A stretch of DNA of 64,000 bases, from assembly GCF_009765865.1 (NCBI RefSeq), contig NZ_LMUQ01000073.1, positions 218,111 through 282,110 on the forward strand, written 5' to 3'. Below the pieces are notes generated by a model. That model was not told where the DNA came from and made no database searches. It was given only the letters and a program-made list of their open reading frames with translations. A program made the translations under genes and the position numbers. The DNA is from Acidisoma sp. L85 (GTDB lineage: Bacteria; Pseudomonadota; Alphaproteobacteria; Acetobacterales; Acetobacteraceae). Shown here one piece after another: positions 46,807 through 56,627 of the stretch. Each line of letters begins with the position of its first letter. The stretch's first letter is position 1.

Positions 46807-48011
46807 TGATGAGTGCTGTCGTTTCTCCCGCCGATGAGGCCGAGATCGCCGCCATCGTGACAGACGCCGCCGCGCGACGAGAGCCACTACTCATCCAGGG
46901 AAACGGCTCGAAACTCGGAATGCTGCGGCCTGTCCAGGCGGCGCGTACGCTCTCCACCCGCAACCTCTCGGGCATCACGCTCTACGCTCCGCGCGAGCTG
47001 GTGATCTCCGCCCGTGCAGGAACCCCGATCACGGAAATCGAAGCGGCACTCGCCGAACACGGCCAGCACCTCATTGCGGAACCACCGGAACTCGGCGCAC
47101 TGCTCGGCAGCGACGCGCCGCAAACCATCGGCGGCATGGTGGCGACAAACCTCAGCGGCCCGCGCCGCGTTGCCTGGGGCGCCATGCGCGATCACGTCAT
47201 CGGCATTCGCGCGGTAAACGGTTCAGGCGAGATCATCCGCTCAGGTGGCCGCGTACTCAAGAACGTGACCGGACTCGATCTCTGCAAGCTCCTGACCGGC
47301 AGCCACGGAACACTCGGCGTGCTGACCGAAATCACGCTGAAGGTTCTACCAGCGCCCCAGGACACGGGCTCGCTCGCCATCGTTGGCCTAAGCGCGGAGC
47401 AAGCTGTGGCCGCGATGTCTGCGGCCCTTGGCTCGCCTTATGGCGTATCCTCCGCCGCCTGGCTGCCATCTGGCATGACGGATGGTCTCGCGCCACTCTC
47501 CGGTGCCTCCGCCGCACTGATCCGGATCGAGGATTTCGCCAGATCCGTCGTCTATCGCATCGGTCGCCTCCAGCAGGATCTCGCACGCTTCGGTAAGGCG
47601 ATCATCCTGGACGCGGAAACGAGCCGCCAGACATGGCACGCGGTCCGGGACGCCACAGTGCTGAGGCACACGGACGAGGAGGCGCTGTGGCGGGTCTCGG
47701 TCCGCCCCTCCCGTGGCGCCGCGGCTTTGGCGACGGCGCAAGCAGCGGGCGCGCGCGGCTTCCTCGACTGGGGCGGCGGCCTGATCTGGCTCGCTGGTCC
47801 CGCAACCGAGGCGACGCACAAGGCGATAGCCGCCGCCGCTACCGCCGCTGGTGGCGTCTGGACGCTTATGCGGGCTCCCGACAGCCTACGCGCGAGCGTG
47901 GATGTGGTGCCGAGCGAAGCGCCAGCGCTCGCCGCGATCACCCGCCGCGTGAAATCCGCCATGGACCCGCAGGGCATCCTCAATCCCGGACGTCTCTATG
48001 CGTGGCTCTAG
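46803..48011 (+). CDS. glcE: glycolate oxidase subunit GlcE
   Basis: 402 residues with a PCMH FAD-binding fold (QGNGSKLGM, PPELGALLGSDAPQTIGGMV, LTGSHGTLG) but shorter than GlcD. It is required for glycolate oxidase activity. Three consecutive ATG codons occur at the start; the first overlaps the glcD stop. glcF starts 80 bp later. Confidence 0.92.
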   Translation: MMMSAVVSPADEAEIAAIVTDAAARREPLLIQGNGSKLGMLRPVQAARTLSTRNLSGITLYAPRELVISARAGTPITEIEAALAEHGQHLIAEPPELGALLGSDAPQTIGGMVATNLSGPRRVAWGAMRDHVIGIRAVNGSGEIIRSGGRVLKNVTGLDLCKLLTGSHGTLGVLTEITLKVLPAPQDTGSLAIVGLSAEQAVAAMSAALGSPYGVSSAAWLPSGMTDGLAPLSGASAALIRIEDFARSVVYRIGRLQQDLARFGKAIILDAETSRQTWHAVRDATVLRHTDEEALWRVSVRPSRGAAALATAQAAGARGFLDWGGGLIWLAGPATEATHKAIAAAATAAGGVWTLMRAPDSLRASVDVVPSEAPALAAITRRVKSAMDPQGILNPGRLYAWL

Positions 48012-48091
48012 CATGATGCTGCGACACGCCGCTTGCTTCGACGGCGACAGCGCGTGTCGCATGTCATCACCCGCCGATCTGGACTAACGAC

Positions 48092-49441
48092 ATGCAAACC
48101 AGCTTCACGCCCGAACAATTGCGCGACCCCGATACCGCATCCTCCAACCAGGTACTGAGAACCTGCGTGCATTGCGGCATGTGCACGGCAACCTGCCCAA
48201 CCTTCGTGCTGCTCGGCGACGAGTTGGATAGCCCTCGCGGCCGAATTTACCTCATCAAGAACATGCTGGAATCCGGCCGTCCCGCGACAGAGGAAGTCGT
48301 GCGGCATGTCGATCGCTGCCTCTCCTGCCTGTCCTGCATGACGACCTGCCCATCCGGCGTGAACTACATGCACCTCGTCGATCACGCCCGGCACTACATC
48401 GAGGAAACCTATACCCGCCCTTGGCACGAACGCCTGTTGCGGACCGTGCTTTCCCGCATATTGCCCAACCCACGCCTGTTCCGCACGGCCCTGGGGGCCG
48501 CCCAACTCGGCCGGCCCCTCGGCCAACTAATCCCAGGGCAGAGCATGCTCGCCCAGCGCATGCGCGCGATGCTTACCCTCGCGCCCGCGCGTCTCCCACC
48601 GCCGAGCCCGGCCCAGGCTCCGCAAATCCATCGAGCCCAAGGAGAGCGGCGCGGCCGCGTGGCGCTGCTCGTCGGCTGCGCCCAAACCGTATTGGCGCCC
48701 GCCATCAACGAGGCCAGCATCCGCCTCCTTACGCGCCTCGGCATCGAGGTTGTTATCGCGAAGGGCGTCGGCTGTTGCGGCGCGCTTACTCACCACATGG
48801 GCCGCCACGATCAGGCTATGGCGACAGCCCGCGCCGCGATCGCGGGATGGAGTGCCGAACTCGAAGGGCAGGGGCTGGACGCTATCCTCATCAACACTTC
48901 CGGCTGCGGCACGACAGTCAAAGACTACGGCTTCATGTTTCGCAACGAGGCCGAACCTTGGCGCACTCGCGCCGAAACGGTTTCCGCCCTCGCGCTCGAT
49001 ATCAGCGAATACCTCATGCGCATCGGCTATCGTCCGACGCGTGAAACGCCAGATCTCAGCGTTGCCTACCACTCAGCCTGCAGCCTGCAACACGGCCAGC
49101 GCGTGACGAGCGAACCCAAGTCGCTGCTCAAGACCGCCGGCTTTCGCGTCGTGGAACCGCGTGACGCTCATCTCTGCTGCGGTTCCGCTGGCACATACAA
49201 TATCGTGCAGCCCGAAATCGCCGGCCGCCTGCGCACTCGCAAGCTGGAGACGCTGGTCGCGACCAAGCCCGATCTCGTCGCCGCCGGCAACATAGGCTGC
49301 ATCACGCAACTCGCTAACGGCGGCCTGCCCGTGGTGCATACAATCGAACTCCTGGATTGGATGGCGGGAGGTCCGCGCCCCGCCATCCTCGACAGCGTCT
49401 CGGCAACCGCGCCTCAGCCGAGTTCGCCGACAATAAGATAG
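48092..49441 (+). CDS. glcF: glycolate oxidase iron-sulfur subunit GlcF
   Basis: 449 residues. Two 4Fe-4S motifs lie at Cys25/28/31/35 (CVHCGMCTATCP) and Cys76/79/82/86 (CLSCLSCMTTCP). Two CCG domains follow (GVGCCGAL and HLCCGSAG). It passes electrons from the flavin to the quinone pool. Its last 28 bp overlap the 3' end of an opposite-strand metalloprotease gene. Confidence 0.94.
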   Translation: MQTSFTPEQLRDPDTASSNQVLRTCVHCGMCTATCPTFVLLGDELDSPRGRIYLIKNMLESGRPATEEVVRHVDRCLSCLSCMTTCPSGVNYMHLVDHARHYIEETYTRPWHERLLRTVLSRILPNPRLFRTALGAAQLGRPLGQLIPGQSMLAQRMRAMLTLAPARLPPPSPAQAPQIHRAQGERRGRVALLVGCAQTVLAPAINEASIRLLTRLGIEVVIAKGVGCCGALTHHMGRHDQAMATARAAIAGWSAELEGQGLDAILINTSGCGTTVKDYGFMFRNEAEPWRTRAETVSALALDISEYLMRIGYRPTRETPDLSVAYHSACSLQHGQRVTSEPKSLLKTAGFRVVEPRDAHLCCGSAGTYNIVQPEIAGRLRTRKLETLVATKPDLVAAGNIGCITQLANGGLPVVHTIELLDWMAGGPRPAILDSVSATAPQPSSPTIR

Positions 49442-50532
49442 GGCACGCCCGCTGCCGTCTGGCCCTCCGCCATCGCGAAATTGGCAACGGAGCCGACGCC
49501 GGCGAAGGTGATATTCTCCGTATTGCCGAAGCCCGAGGACACCGACAGCGTCTGTCCCTGTAGTTCAGGACTGCCAAAAACCCCAGCCCAAGCCTCGGTC
49601 GACACGCCGGCCATAAAGCCCCAGAGCACCATCGAATCCCCGGCGTGAAAGTTCTCGGTCGTTGTCCAGGCATTGCTCGCGGTCAGGATCGACGAAAAGC
49701 TATCGGTTCCTGTGCCGCCAATAAGCAAATTCGATCCGCTGCCGCCATTGAGCGCATTGTTCCCGGAGGACACCGCGATCTTGTCATTGCCGGAACCTGT
49801 CGTCACCGAGGCATTCGCTCCGCTGGCCAGCACCGAAAGGGCGTCGTCGCCGCCGTAGAGAAATTGCGGGGAGGACGCGGTGGAAGTGTAATCCGTGAAA
49901 CCACCCGTCAGCGACGTTGCGGTCAGGGTTGGCGGTATGACGACAAGCGCCGCGGCCGGAGCTGTCGTCGCAAAGACGTTGCCCGGATATAGCGCCTCGA
50001 CATTTGCATAGTCCGTCGCGTCGAGTACCGTGTTCTGCGGCAGCAGAATGGGATTCATAATCGAATACGCATCGCTCGACTCGCCGAGCCCCAATGTATG
50101 TCCAATTTCGTGCAACGTGAGTTGCTCGAAGGTCGGATTGAGGTCGTCATCCGTGCCCGCGGCTTCATAGGTGAGCCCGTTCGAGCCTGTATAGAGCGAC
50201 GTGTACGCCGGATCTTGCAGATGGACCGTGGTGCCGGAGGTAATGGCACCGCTGTCATCGGTGCTGAGGCAGGTGAGGCCGAGCGCCCGCGACGCTAGAT
50301 TTTGCGCGAACCCGATGCTGATATCGCTCGTGCTCCCAGGCGCATCCTCTACAAAATTAATGCCGCTCGCGGCACTCCAGGTCACGAAAGCCGCGGCGAC
50401 TAGTGCCTGTTGGGTCGGGTCGGTTATGGCATCGCTGAAACCGCTGCCGCTTACGGCATTGGCAAAACTCCAGCTCACCGTCGAGGACGGCTGAATGCCA
50501 CCCTCGTACGAAGTATCAATGAGTGATGTCAA
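49414..50532 (-). CDS. M10-like secreted metalloprotease with RTX-type C-terminus
   Basis: 372 residues without a signal peptide. The zinc site is HEIGHTLGLG at 141-150 and the Met-turn is SIMNP at 157-161, as in matrixin/serralysin enzymes, followed by DATDYANVEALYPG. The usual third histidine (HExxHxxGxxH) is Glu151 here, with Asp154 nearby. Residues about 225-285 are Gly/Asp/Asn-rich repeats (YGGDDALSVL, GSGNDKIAVSS, GGSGSNLLIGGTGTDSF) that bind calcium in RTX proteins. The C-terminus resembles type I secretion substrates. No type I exporter lies nearby. The altered third ligand leaves activity unsure. Confidence 0.8.
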   Translation of the reverse strand: MTSLIDTSYEGGIQPSSTVSWSFANAVSGSGFSDAITDPTQQALVAAAFVTWSAASGINFVEDAPGSTSDISIGFAQNLASRALGLTCLSTDDSGAITSGTTVHLQDPAYTSLYTGSNGLTYEAAGTDDDLNPTFEQLTLHEIGHTLGLGESSDAYSIMNPILLPQNTVLDATDYANVEALYPGNVFATTAPAAALVVIPPTLTATSLTGGFTDYTSTASSPQFLYGGDDALSVLASGANASVTTGSGNDKIAVSSGNNALNGGSGSNLLIGGTGTDSFSSILTASNAWTTTENFHAGDSMVLWGFMAGVSTEAWAGVFGSPELQGQTLSVSSGFGNTENITFAGVGSVANFAMAEGQTAAGVPYLIVGELG

Positions 50533-50941
50533 ATTATGTCGCGCAGACTACTTGCGCAGCCGCGCGCCTTTCTTATTCGGGTTCCGAGAATACTTCCGGG
50601 TGACTTCAAGGCATCAGCTAGCGCGAAATCCGCGCCGTCAATCTGCCCTTAAGATTCTCGTAACTGAATATTAACTAATTGAGGTAATCAACTTTTTGAG
50701 AGGATCTCTGCTACCAGGCGATTCCGAACGCCTCTACAGGCGCTTCTTGCGGAAGCGCTGATCTCAGCTGAAGTTTTCCACAGCCTACAATTTCTCGATA
50801 GGTGGGTGAGGGGACAAGTAGCCGGAGCCCGCGGCTGCGAGACGCGCGGTTGCGCTCGGTCGTGGGCTATCGCTCATCCAAACGATTATTCAGGACTACT
50901 GATATAGAGCAACTTAATACTTGCGCCGCCTCAGCAACGGC
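50533..50941. other. intergenic stretch with a small hairpin
   Basis: About 410 bp, lower in GC near its left half. It holds a 7-bp perfect hairpin, GCGCTTC/GAAGCGC at 50740-50758. No convincing reading frame is present. It should carry the metalloprotease promoter. Confidence 0.4.
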
Positions 50942-51196
50942 TCAGTTGGATTTCCGACTCACGCTTCGCAGCAGGCCGTAGAGACTGATCGCCGCCCAGA
51001 ACCCCTCGATAATCGCCGAGGGCAAATTCCACGCCGCGACGAGCGATGCGAGGATCAACAGCGCGCCGAACAAGTTGACAGTGAGATAAAGCCGCCCGGT
51101 AGCGTCCACCCACTTTTGCTGCGTCGAGAAGAAGGCGCCGATAATCAGCGCGGCCCCAAAGGCGCCCGCTCCTGTCAGGATCTCGGGCCACATCAC
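50942..51196 (-). CDS. CBU_0592-like small membrane protein
   Basis: 84 residues with three hydrophobic helices (about 7-24, 35-60, 61-78). The YLTVNLFGALLILASL and NLPSAIIEGFWAAISLYGL segments match the CBU_0592 domain, whose function is unknown. It sits downstream of the amine oxidase on the same strand. Confidence 0.72.
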   Translation of the reverse strand: MMWPEILTGAGAFGAALIIGAFFSTQQKWVDATGRLYLTVNLFGALLILASLVAAWNLPSAIIEGFWAAISLYGLLRSVSRKSN

Positions 51197-51294
51197 AGCC
51201 TTACCGCGACGACGAACAGTTGAAGGAATCGCGGTCCCAATTTTCGAGCGCTATCTCTGTGGAGTGCGGCGCAAACTGCACTCCCATAGACAAC

Positions 51295-53265
51295 CTACCC
51301 GCAGCAATCGCCTTTGCCCGCCAGCGTGCTGGCCTTGTTCACGCTCTCAGGCACATCGTTGCTCGGGTTCATGCTGAAGAATCCAGCCGGCGACAGGGTA
51401 AACCCGCAGGAGATGCTGGGCTGCACAGGAAAATCCTCCGGCCGCACGATATGGTGCAATCCGAAGGTATGCCACAGCACAATATCTGTGTTCTCGATCG
51501 GCCGGTCCTGCTTCACCAGTTCCGCCAGACTGTCATGGCCATCCGAATTGCAGACGAACTCGCCGGCGGGATAGCGCTCCTCTTCCTGGAATGGCGTCAC
51601 CCAAAGATGATTGCGTGTGAAGCTCGAGCGGATGCCTGAAGGCCCATCCTCCGCCAGGAAGGGCGTCACGCAATCCGGCGTATGAAGCTTGTAGGCGACG
51701 GGCCTGCCGACATGGTTGAGCTTCTCGGGGTTTATGACCTTCCAGGAACGATGCGTTTCCAGATTTGCCCGCCGTGCCGCGGCAAGTTCCGTCTTCAGCA
51801 CGGTCTCCTCGCCATAGAAAGCGTTGCCGTGCGGATTTGTCGGACTCACCGGCTCAGCATGGGTATTGGTCTCGACCACGCTATTCTTCGGGCCATCAAC
51901 GGCCATGTCGAGCCGCGCGCAGAAAATATGCTGATGGATCGGGGCCACCAAACCTGGTGCCAGTTCCGACGCATATTTGCCTGGCTGTCCCGGCTCACAG
52001 GCATTCGTATTGACGATGCCGGTCGCTTTCATCTCGAAATCGATGTCACCGGCCTGAGTGAAATTCCAATACTGCGCGTATTCATAGTTCCCGACTGTGC
52101 AGATGCAGGAAATTACCAATTTCCGGCCCCGCCGCAGAATGGTGCGGTCAGCACGGAAATCCCAGTGCTTCCAAAGAACACCGGCGTCTTCCTCGTGAAT
52201 GCAGATCGCCTTCTCGATCGTGAAGGGCGAGCCATCCAGCGCATTGAGATGCGCGTCGAGGTAGTGGATCGTGCCCAGACAATCGCATCCCAGCCGCAGC
52301 GAATTGGTAAATTTGCCGAAACCATATTCGCCGATGTCGAAAATGTTTTGCCGGTAATGTCCACGCTCCGGCGAGCCATAGGGCACCACCAATTCAGCGA
52401 GTGCCGCGCGCCGCACGATGGGACGTCCGTCCCAGCGGATGTCATGCAGGATAAGCCCGTCGCGTGGATTGAAGCCGATCGCCAGCGTCCATTTGTCCCA
52501 AGCGATCGCGTGGCCGTCCATCGTGAAGCTCACGCCCTCCGGCTGCACCACATTCAGCGGCTTCAGCGGCGCGCGAGCGGCGGGCAGGAACTCGGGATCG
52601 TAATTCAGCTCCTGCATGGGGATCGGCGGCGCGCCGGGATGGTCATCCACCCGCAACACCTCGCCCGTCTTGATATCGACGACGGCGTTCAACCCCTCGA
52701 TCGGATGCGCGTAGAAATTCTCGAAGGCCCGTAGACGCAGCCAGGAGAAGGTGTGGCTGATGAGCCGACCCTCTTCCTCCTTGTAACCGAAATTGCCGCC
52801 GGTCCAGGCATCGACGCAAACGCCGGTCATATCGGTGATGCCGCGCTTGCGGCAGGCCTCGATGAAACGCGCATCGGCCTTCACCACGCGCTCGACCGAC
52901 ATGAGCTGCTCGACCTGCACCATCGGCCGCGCTTCGGGAAAGTTCTGCTTGGTCAGAATGCGCTTCTCGGCGAGGGAGACAGTCAGCTTCCAAACGCCCG
53001 GCCGGTCACGATGGGAGACGCCAACGCGGGCCACGCGTTCCATCGCTTTGCCGGCGATGTGGTCGCGGAAAATCTCGGGTGTCGGCTCGCGAAGCTCGAT
53101 CGTCTCGAAGAGCGCGCCTTCGCCAAGTTCGGCATCGGCCTTGACCACGGCCACCACGGCGACGATTTCCGCGGCTGTCAAAGGCGCCAGGGCCTGCAGG
53201 TAGGCAGGCGGCGGCGGCGCCGCGAAGCCAGCCTCGGGATATGCCGTCTGATCGATATCGTTCAT
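51295..53265 (-). CDS. copper-containing primary-amine oxidase
   Basis: 656 residues. The topaquinone precursor is Tyr394 in GNYEYAQYW, the catalytic base is Asp310 in FDIGEYGFG, and copper ligands His444 and His446 are in HQHIF, with a third in GLHHIV near residue 620. It oxidises primary amines to aldehydes with release of ammonia and H2O2. AAGGA lies before the ATG. There is no signal peptide, so it should be cytoplasmic, as in Arthrobacter enzymes. Tyramine, phenethylamine or histamine are likely substrates, but which is not shown. Confidence 0.93.
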   Translation of the reverse strand: MNDIDQTAYPEAGFAAPPPPAYLQALAPLTAAEIVAVVAVVKADAELGEGALFETIELREPTPEIFRDHIAGKAMERVARVGVSHRDRPGVWKLTVSLAEKRILTKQNFPEARPMVQVEQLMSVERVVKADARFIEACRKRGITDMTGVCVDAWTGGNFGYKEEEGRLISHTFSWLRLRAFENFYAHPIEGLNAVVDIKTGEVLRVDDHPGAPPIPMQELNYDPEFLPAARAPLKPLNVVQPEGVSFTMDGHAIAWDKWTLAIGFNPRDGLILHDIRWDGRPIVRRAALAELVVPYGSPERGHYRQNIFDIGEYGFGKFTNSLRLGCDCLGTIHYLDAHLNALDGSPFTIEKAICIHEEDAGVLWKHWDFRADRTILRRGRKLVISCICTVGNYEYAQYWNFTQAGDIDFEMKATGIVNTNACEPGQPGKYASELAPGLVAPIHQHIFCARLDMAVDGPKNSVVETNTHAEPVSPTNPHGNAFYGEETVLKTELAAARRANLETHRSWKVINPEKLNHVGRPVAYKLHTPDCVTPFLAEDGPSGIRSSFTRNHLWVTPFQEEERYPAGEFVCNSDGHDSLAELVKQDRPIENTDIVLWHTFGLHHIVRPEDFPVQPSISCGFTLSPAGFFSMNPSNDVPESVNKASTLAGKGDCCG

Positions 53266-53397
53266 AGGAATGTCCTTGCCCGCATCACCCTGCTCGTACC
53301 GCAACTTTAGCAGGTCTGTGAGTATGTCAACAAACGTTAAATACAGCGCCAGGACTTCATCGAGCGCGACATCCCGCCCGCTCGCCGCTCCGCCGCC

Positions 53398-54243
53398 CTA
53401 GCCCTTCACGCCGCCGGTCGTCAGCCCAGCCACCAAGGCCCGTTGCAGGAAAATACCGATGATCACTGGCGGCAAAGCGGCGAGGATCCCGGCCGTCGCC
53501 AGCAACCCGTAGTCGGAAACACGGCCATTCGCGAGATCGGCGATCACAACCGTCAGCGTCTGTGCGCTCTGGTCGCTGGTGAAGATCATCGCATAGAGGA
53601 ACTCATCCCACACGATCAGCACACCAAACAGAATCGTCGTACTGATGATGGGCCGCGCCAGTGGCAGCGTGATCATGATCCAGATCCGCCACAAATTCGC
53701 GCCGTCGATTGCCGCGGCCTGTTCGAGCTCGGCCGGAATGGAATCGATGCCGCCCTTGAGGAGCCATGTCGTGAAGGGCAGCACGATGGTGCTGTCAGCG
53801 ATCATCAGCCCCCAAGGCGAATTCAGCATCGAGAAGCCCGACAAGATGCGATAGAGCGGCACGACGAAAAGCAGCGGCGGCAGCATGTAAGTCGCGACAA
53901 CAAGCAACAACAGCCGGTCCAGCTTGCCCTCGCGCCGTGAGATCAACCACGCCGCGGGCATCGCCAGCAGGAAAGACACCACGACCGCGCCAGCCGCGAC
54001 CTCCAGCGTGTTGCGCAGCGCGAATAGAAAGATCTGCCCGTCGCTATTGGTCGCGAGACTCAGTAAGCGATGATACCGCGAAAAATCCAAGCGTTGCGGA
54101 ATCCAATGCAGCGGCAAGCTGGTAAGATCACGCGTGCTGCTCACGCTCATAATAACGAGCCACAACAGTGGCGTGACGACAACGATACCGACCAGGATCA
54201 TCGCGAGATAGCCGAGAGCCCGGCCGAGCGGGGTCATCCTCAT
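53398..54243 (-). CDS. sugar ABC transporter permease (MalG type)
   Basis: 281 residues, six membrane segments. The EAA loop is visible as EQAAAIDGANLWRIWIMITLP around residue 180, where the ATPase docks. The order binding protein, MalF-type, MalG-type fits a carbohydrate importer. No ATP-binding subunit is encoded beside it. It follows the partner permease by 3 bp. Confidence 0.88.
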   Translation of the reverse strand: MRMTPLGRALGYLAMILVGIVVVTPLLWLVIMSVSSTRDLTSLPLHWIPQRLDFSRYHRLLSLATNSDGQIFLFALRNTLEVAAGAVVVSFLLAMPAAWLISRREGKLDRLLLLVVATYMLPPLLFVVPLYRILSGFSMLNSPWGLMIADSTIVLPFTTWLLKGGIDSIPAELEQAAAIDGANLWRIWIMITLPLARPIISTTILFGVLIVWDEFLYAMIFTSDQSAQTLTVVIADLANGRVSDYGLLATAGILAALPPVIIGIFLQRALVAGLTTGGVKG

Positions 54244-54246
54244 ACG

Positions 54247-55116
54247 TCAGGCCGTCGCCGGTTGCGCGCGCGAGACGCGCATATAGCCGCCGATCAACAC
54301 CACGCTGATCGCGACGGAAAGCAAGGCGATGGCGGCGCCATAGCCCGCATTGCCGAACGAAAACGCTTGTTCATAGACCATGATGCTCAGCGACTTGGTG
54401 GCATTGGCCGGCCCGCCGCGCGTCATGATCCAGATAATGTCGAAGACCTTGATCGTGTCGATAATCCGCAGCACCGCGGCGATCGTCAGCGGAGTGATGA
54501 TCGCCGGCAGGATCACCGCGCGGAACCGCCCCCAGGCGTTCGCGCCGTCGATCAATGCGGCTTCCTTCAACTCTCGCGGCACGTTCTGCAGCCCGGCCAG
54601 CGTGATGAGTGCGACGAATGGAAAGGTCTTCCAAATATCCGCCGCGGCAATCGCCGTAAGCGCGACCCCTGGTTCGCCAAGCCAGCTGCGATAAGCGCCG
54701 ATGATCCCGGTCTGCGTCAGAAGCGCGTTCAGCGCGCCGAAGTCGGGATTGTAGATCACCCGCCAGGCCATTGCGTTAATGACGGTCGGGAGCGCCCAGG
54801 GAATCAACAACAGCCCGCGGAGAATGTTCCGTCCGCGCAGCGGCAGGTCGAGCAACAGCCCGATCAGCAGCCCCAGGATCATCTCGATAATAACTGTCGA
54901 GAGGCTGAAGGTGAGGGTGACTTGCAGGGCATGTCGAAAACCATGCGACCGCAGCGCGTGAGCGTAATTGGCAAGGCCCACGAAGTTGCCGGTCGCGTCA
55001 CCCAGCTGCGCGTCGGTGAAGCTTAGCCAGACGGTCTGGACCAGCGGCCATCCGATGACGGCGAGCAGGCCCAGACCCAGGGGCAACAGCAGAAGAAGGG
55101 TGCGTCGCCCCAGCAT
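54247..55116 (-). CDS. sugar ABC transporter permease (MalF type)
   Basis: 289 residues with six membrane segments. The EAA loop is KEAALIDGANAWGRFRAVIL around residue 185. It pairs with the MalG-type permease to form the channel. It begins 9 bp after the binding-protein gene. Confidence 0.88.
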   Translation of the reverse strand: MLGRRTLLLLLPLGLGLLAVIGWPLVQTVWLSFTDAQLGDATGNFVGLANYAHALRSHGFRHALQVTLTFSLSTVIIEMILGLLIGLLLDLPLRGRNILRGLLLIPWALPTVINAMAWRVIYNPDFGALNALLTQTGIIGAYRSWLGEPGVALTAIAAADIWKTFPFVALITLAGLQNVPRELKEAALIDGANAWGRFRAVILPAIITPLTIAAVLRIIDTIKVFDIIWIMTRGGPANATKSLSIMVYEQAFSFGNAGYGAAIALLSVAISVVLIGGYMRVSRAQPATA

Positions 55117-55125
55117 CGCCTGCGA

Positions 55126-56376
55126 TCAGTCGCCGTTGATGCTGTCGGCGGCTGCCTGAAGCGCTGCCTTCGGCGTAACCTTGCCGAGCAGAGCCTGCTG
55201 GATGTTCTGCTGCAACGCGGCCGAGAACTGCTGGTAGTTCGGCACGAAGGGGCGGGGGAAGAGCTGGCCTTCGGCTTGCTCCATGGCGCGCGCCATCGGA
55301 CCCTCGTCGCCATCCATCAGCTTCGGATCCTGGAACGACGCCTTCCAAGACGGGATGGCGTCGGCGGTATAGGCGTCCTCGACCGGCTGCGAGGTCAGGT
55401 AGGTGATATAGTCCCAGGCGGCATCGGCATTGGTGCTGCTGGTGGGAATGCCGAGACCCATGGCGCCGTTGACCGACGAGATCTTGCTGCGGCCCGGCAC
55501 GCCCGGACTCACCTCAACGCCGACCTGCCCGGTGACCTTGGATTCCTTGGCATTGTACTGCGCGAGCGACCACATATAGGACCAGTTCAGCGCAAAAGCC
55601 GCCTGGCCCGCCGAGAAGACGCGGCGCACATCTTCTTCCAAGTATTCGGTGGAATGCGGATTGGTGGTGCCGTCCTTCATCGTGGCTACCATGAAGTTCA
55701 GCGCGTCCAGGCCGCCGCCGGTCTGGAAGGCGGGGGCGCCATCGGCCGTGAGGAAGCTGCCATTATAGGCGGACATCAGCACGGTATAGTCGCAGATCAT
55801 CGCCTCGGCCTGGCTCCAGCTCCAGACCAGCGGATACTGCAGAATGCCCTTGTCCTTGATGATCTTGGCGTCCTTGATCACGTCTGGCCAAGTCGTCGGC
55901 ACTTCGGTGATCCCGGCCTTGGCCATGATCGCCTTGTTGTAGAAAAGAAACTTGCTGTCGACGAGCCAGGGAAGACCGTAGCGCTTGTCCTGATAAGTAA
56001 CGGTGGTCCAGGAGCCAGGCTCGAGCCCATCATTGATCGCGGGCGACACGCGGCTCGTGACATCCATCAGGATGTGCTTCTTCGCGAATTCCGCCGGCCA
56101 GATCACGTCGAACAGCACGACGTCATAGCCGTGCGAGGAGCCCTTCGAGAGCACGATTTTGTCGTGCAACGACTCATAGGGAACGAATTCGAGATCGACC
56201 GTGACGTCAGGATGCAGCTTGGTATAGGCGTCGGTCATCTTCCGCACGTCGGCTTCGCTGTAACCGGCCTGAGCCATGAAGAGACCATGGAGAACCGTAT
56301 TGGCGCGGGCGTGCTGCGCTCCGGCGACGGCCAGTCCAACGAGACACGTGCAGGCGAGCCAGGCTGTCCTCGACAT
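55126..56376 (-). CDS. sugar ABC transporter substrate-binding protein
   Basis: 416 residues. The signal peptide ends AQHARA (cut after about residue 25). The mature part is a cluster-B/type 1 solute-binding fold with DAYTKLHPDVTVDLEFVP, YDVVLFDVIWPAEFA and AAWDYITYLTSQP, as in SBP_bac_1 family. It captures a sugar in the periplasm for the two permeases downstream. The 250-bp upstream region contains a CGATT-N5-AATCG inverted repeat. Confidence 0.9.
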   Translation of the reverse strand: MSRTAWLACTCLVGLAVAGAQHARANTVLHGLFMAQAGYSEADVRKMTDAYTKLHPDVTVDLEFVPYESLHDKIVLSKGSSHGYDVVLFDVIWPAEFAKKHILMDVTSRVSPAINDGLEPGSWTTVTYQDKRYGLPWLVDSKFLFYNKAIMAKAGITEVPTTWPDVIKDAKIIKDKGILQYPLVWSWSQAEAMICDYTVLMSAYNGSFLTADGAPAFQTGGGLDALNFMVATMKDGTTNPHSTEYLEEDVRRVFSAGQAAFALNWSYMWSLAQYNAKESKVTGQVGVEVSPGVPGRSKISSVNGAMGLGIPTSSTNADAAWDYITYLTSQPVEDAYTADAIPSWKASFQDPKLMDGDEGPMARAMEQAEGQLFPRPFVPNYQQFSAALQQNIQQALLGKVTPKAALQAAADSINGD

Positions 56377-56604
56377 TTTCCGGTCCTCTCGGTTTGAGCG
56401 GCGATCTGGGCCGCCATTAAATCAATTTGCTTGGCTAAAGGGTGGCGGACCGATCAGGCTTTTGTCAAGGATGTCTTCACCATTTCGCTCTCGACGCCCC
56501 TCGACAATACAATCGCCGAAGCGGAGCGTGGCGCAAGCCGGTTGAGCGTCCAGTGAAATGCAGTGTTCTCTCGGACGCAGCGGGCGTTTCACAAACATAC
56601 GAAA

Positions 56605-56619
56605 CGATTTGGTTAATCG
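56605..56619. promoter_or_regulatory. candidate ROK-regulator site upstream of ABC genes
   Basis: CGATT TGGTT AATCG is a 15-bp inverted repeat between the ROK gene and the binding-protein gene. It contains TTGGTTAAT, the same 9-mer found at 57911-57919 in the other promoter region of the locus. Confidence 0.35.
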
Positions 56620-56627
56620 AACAGCTT

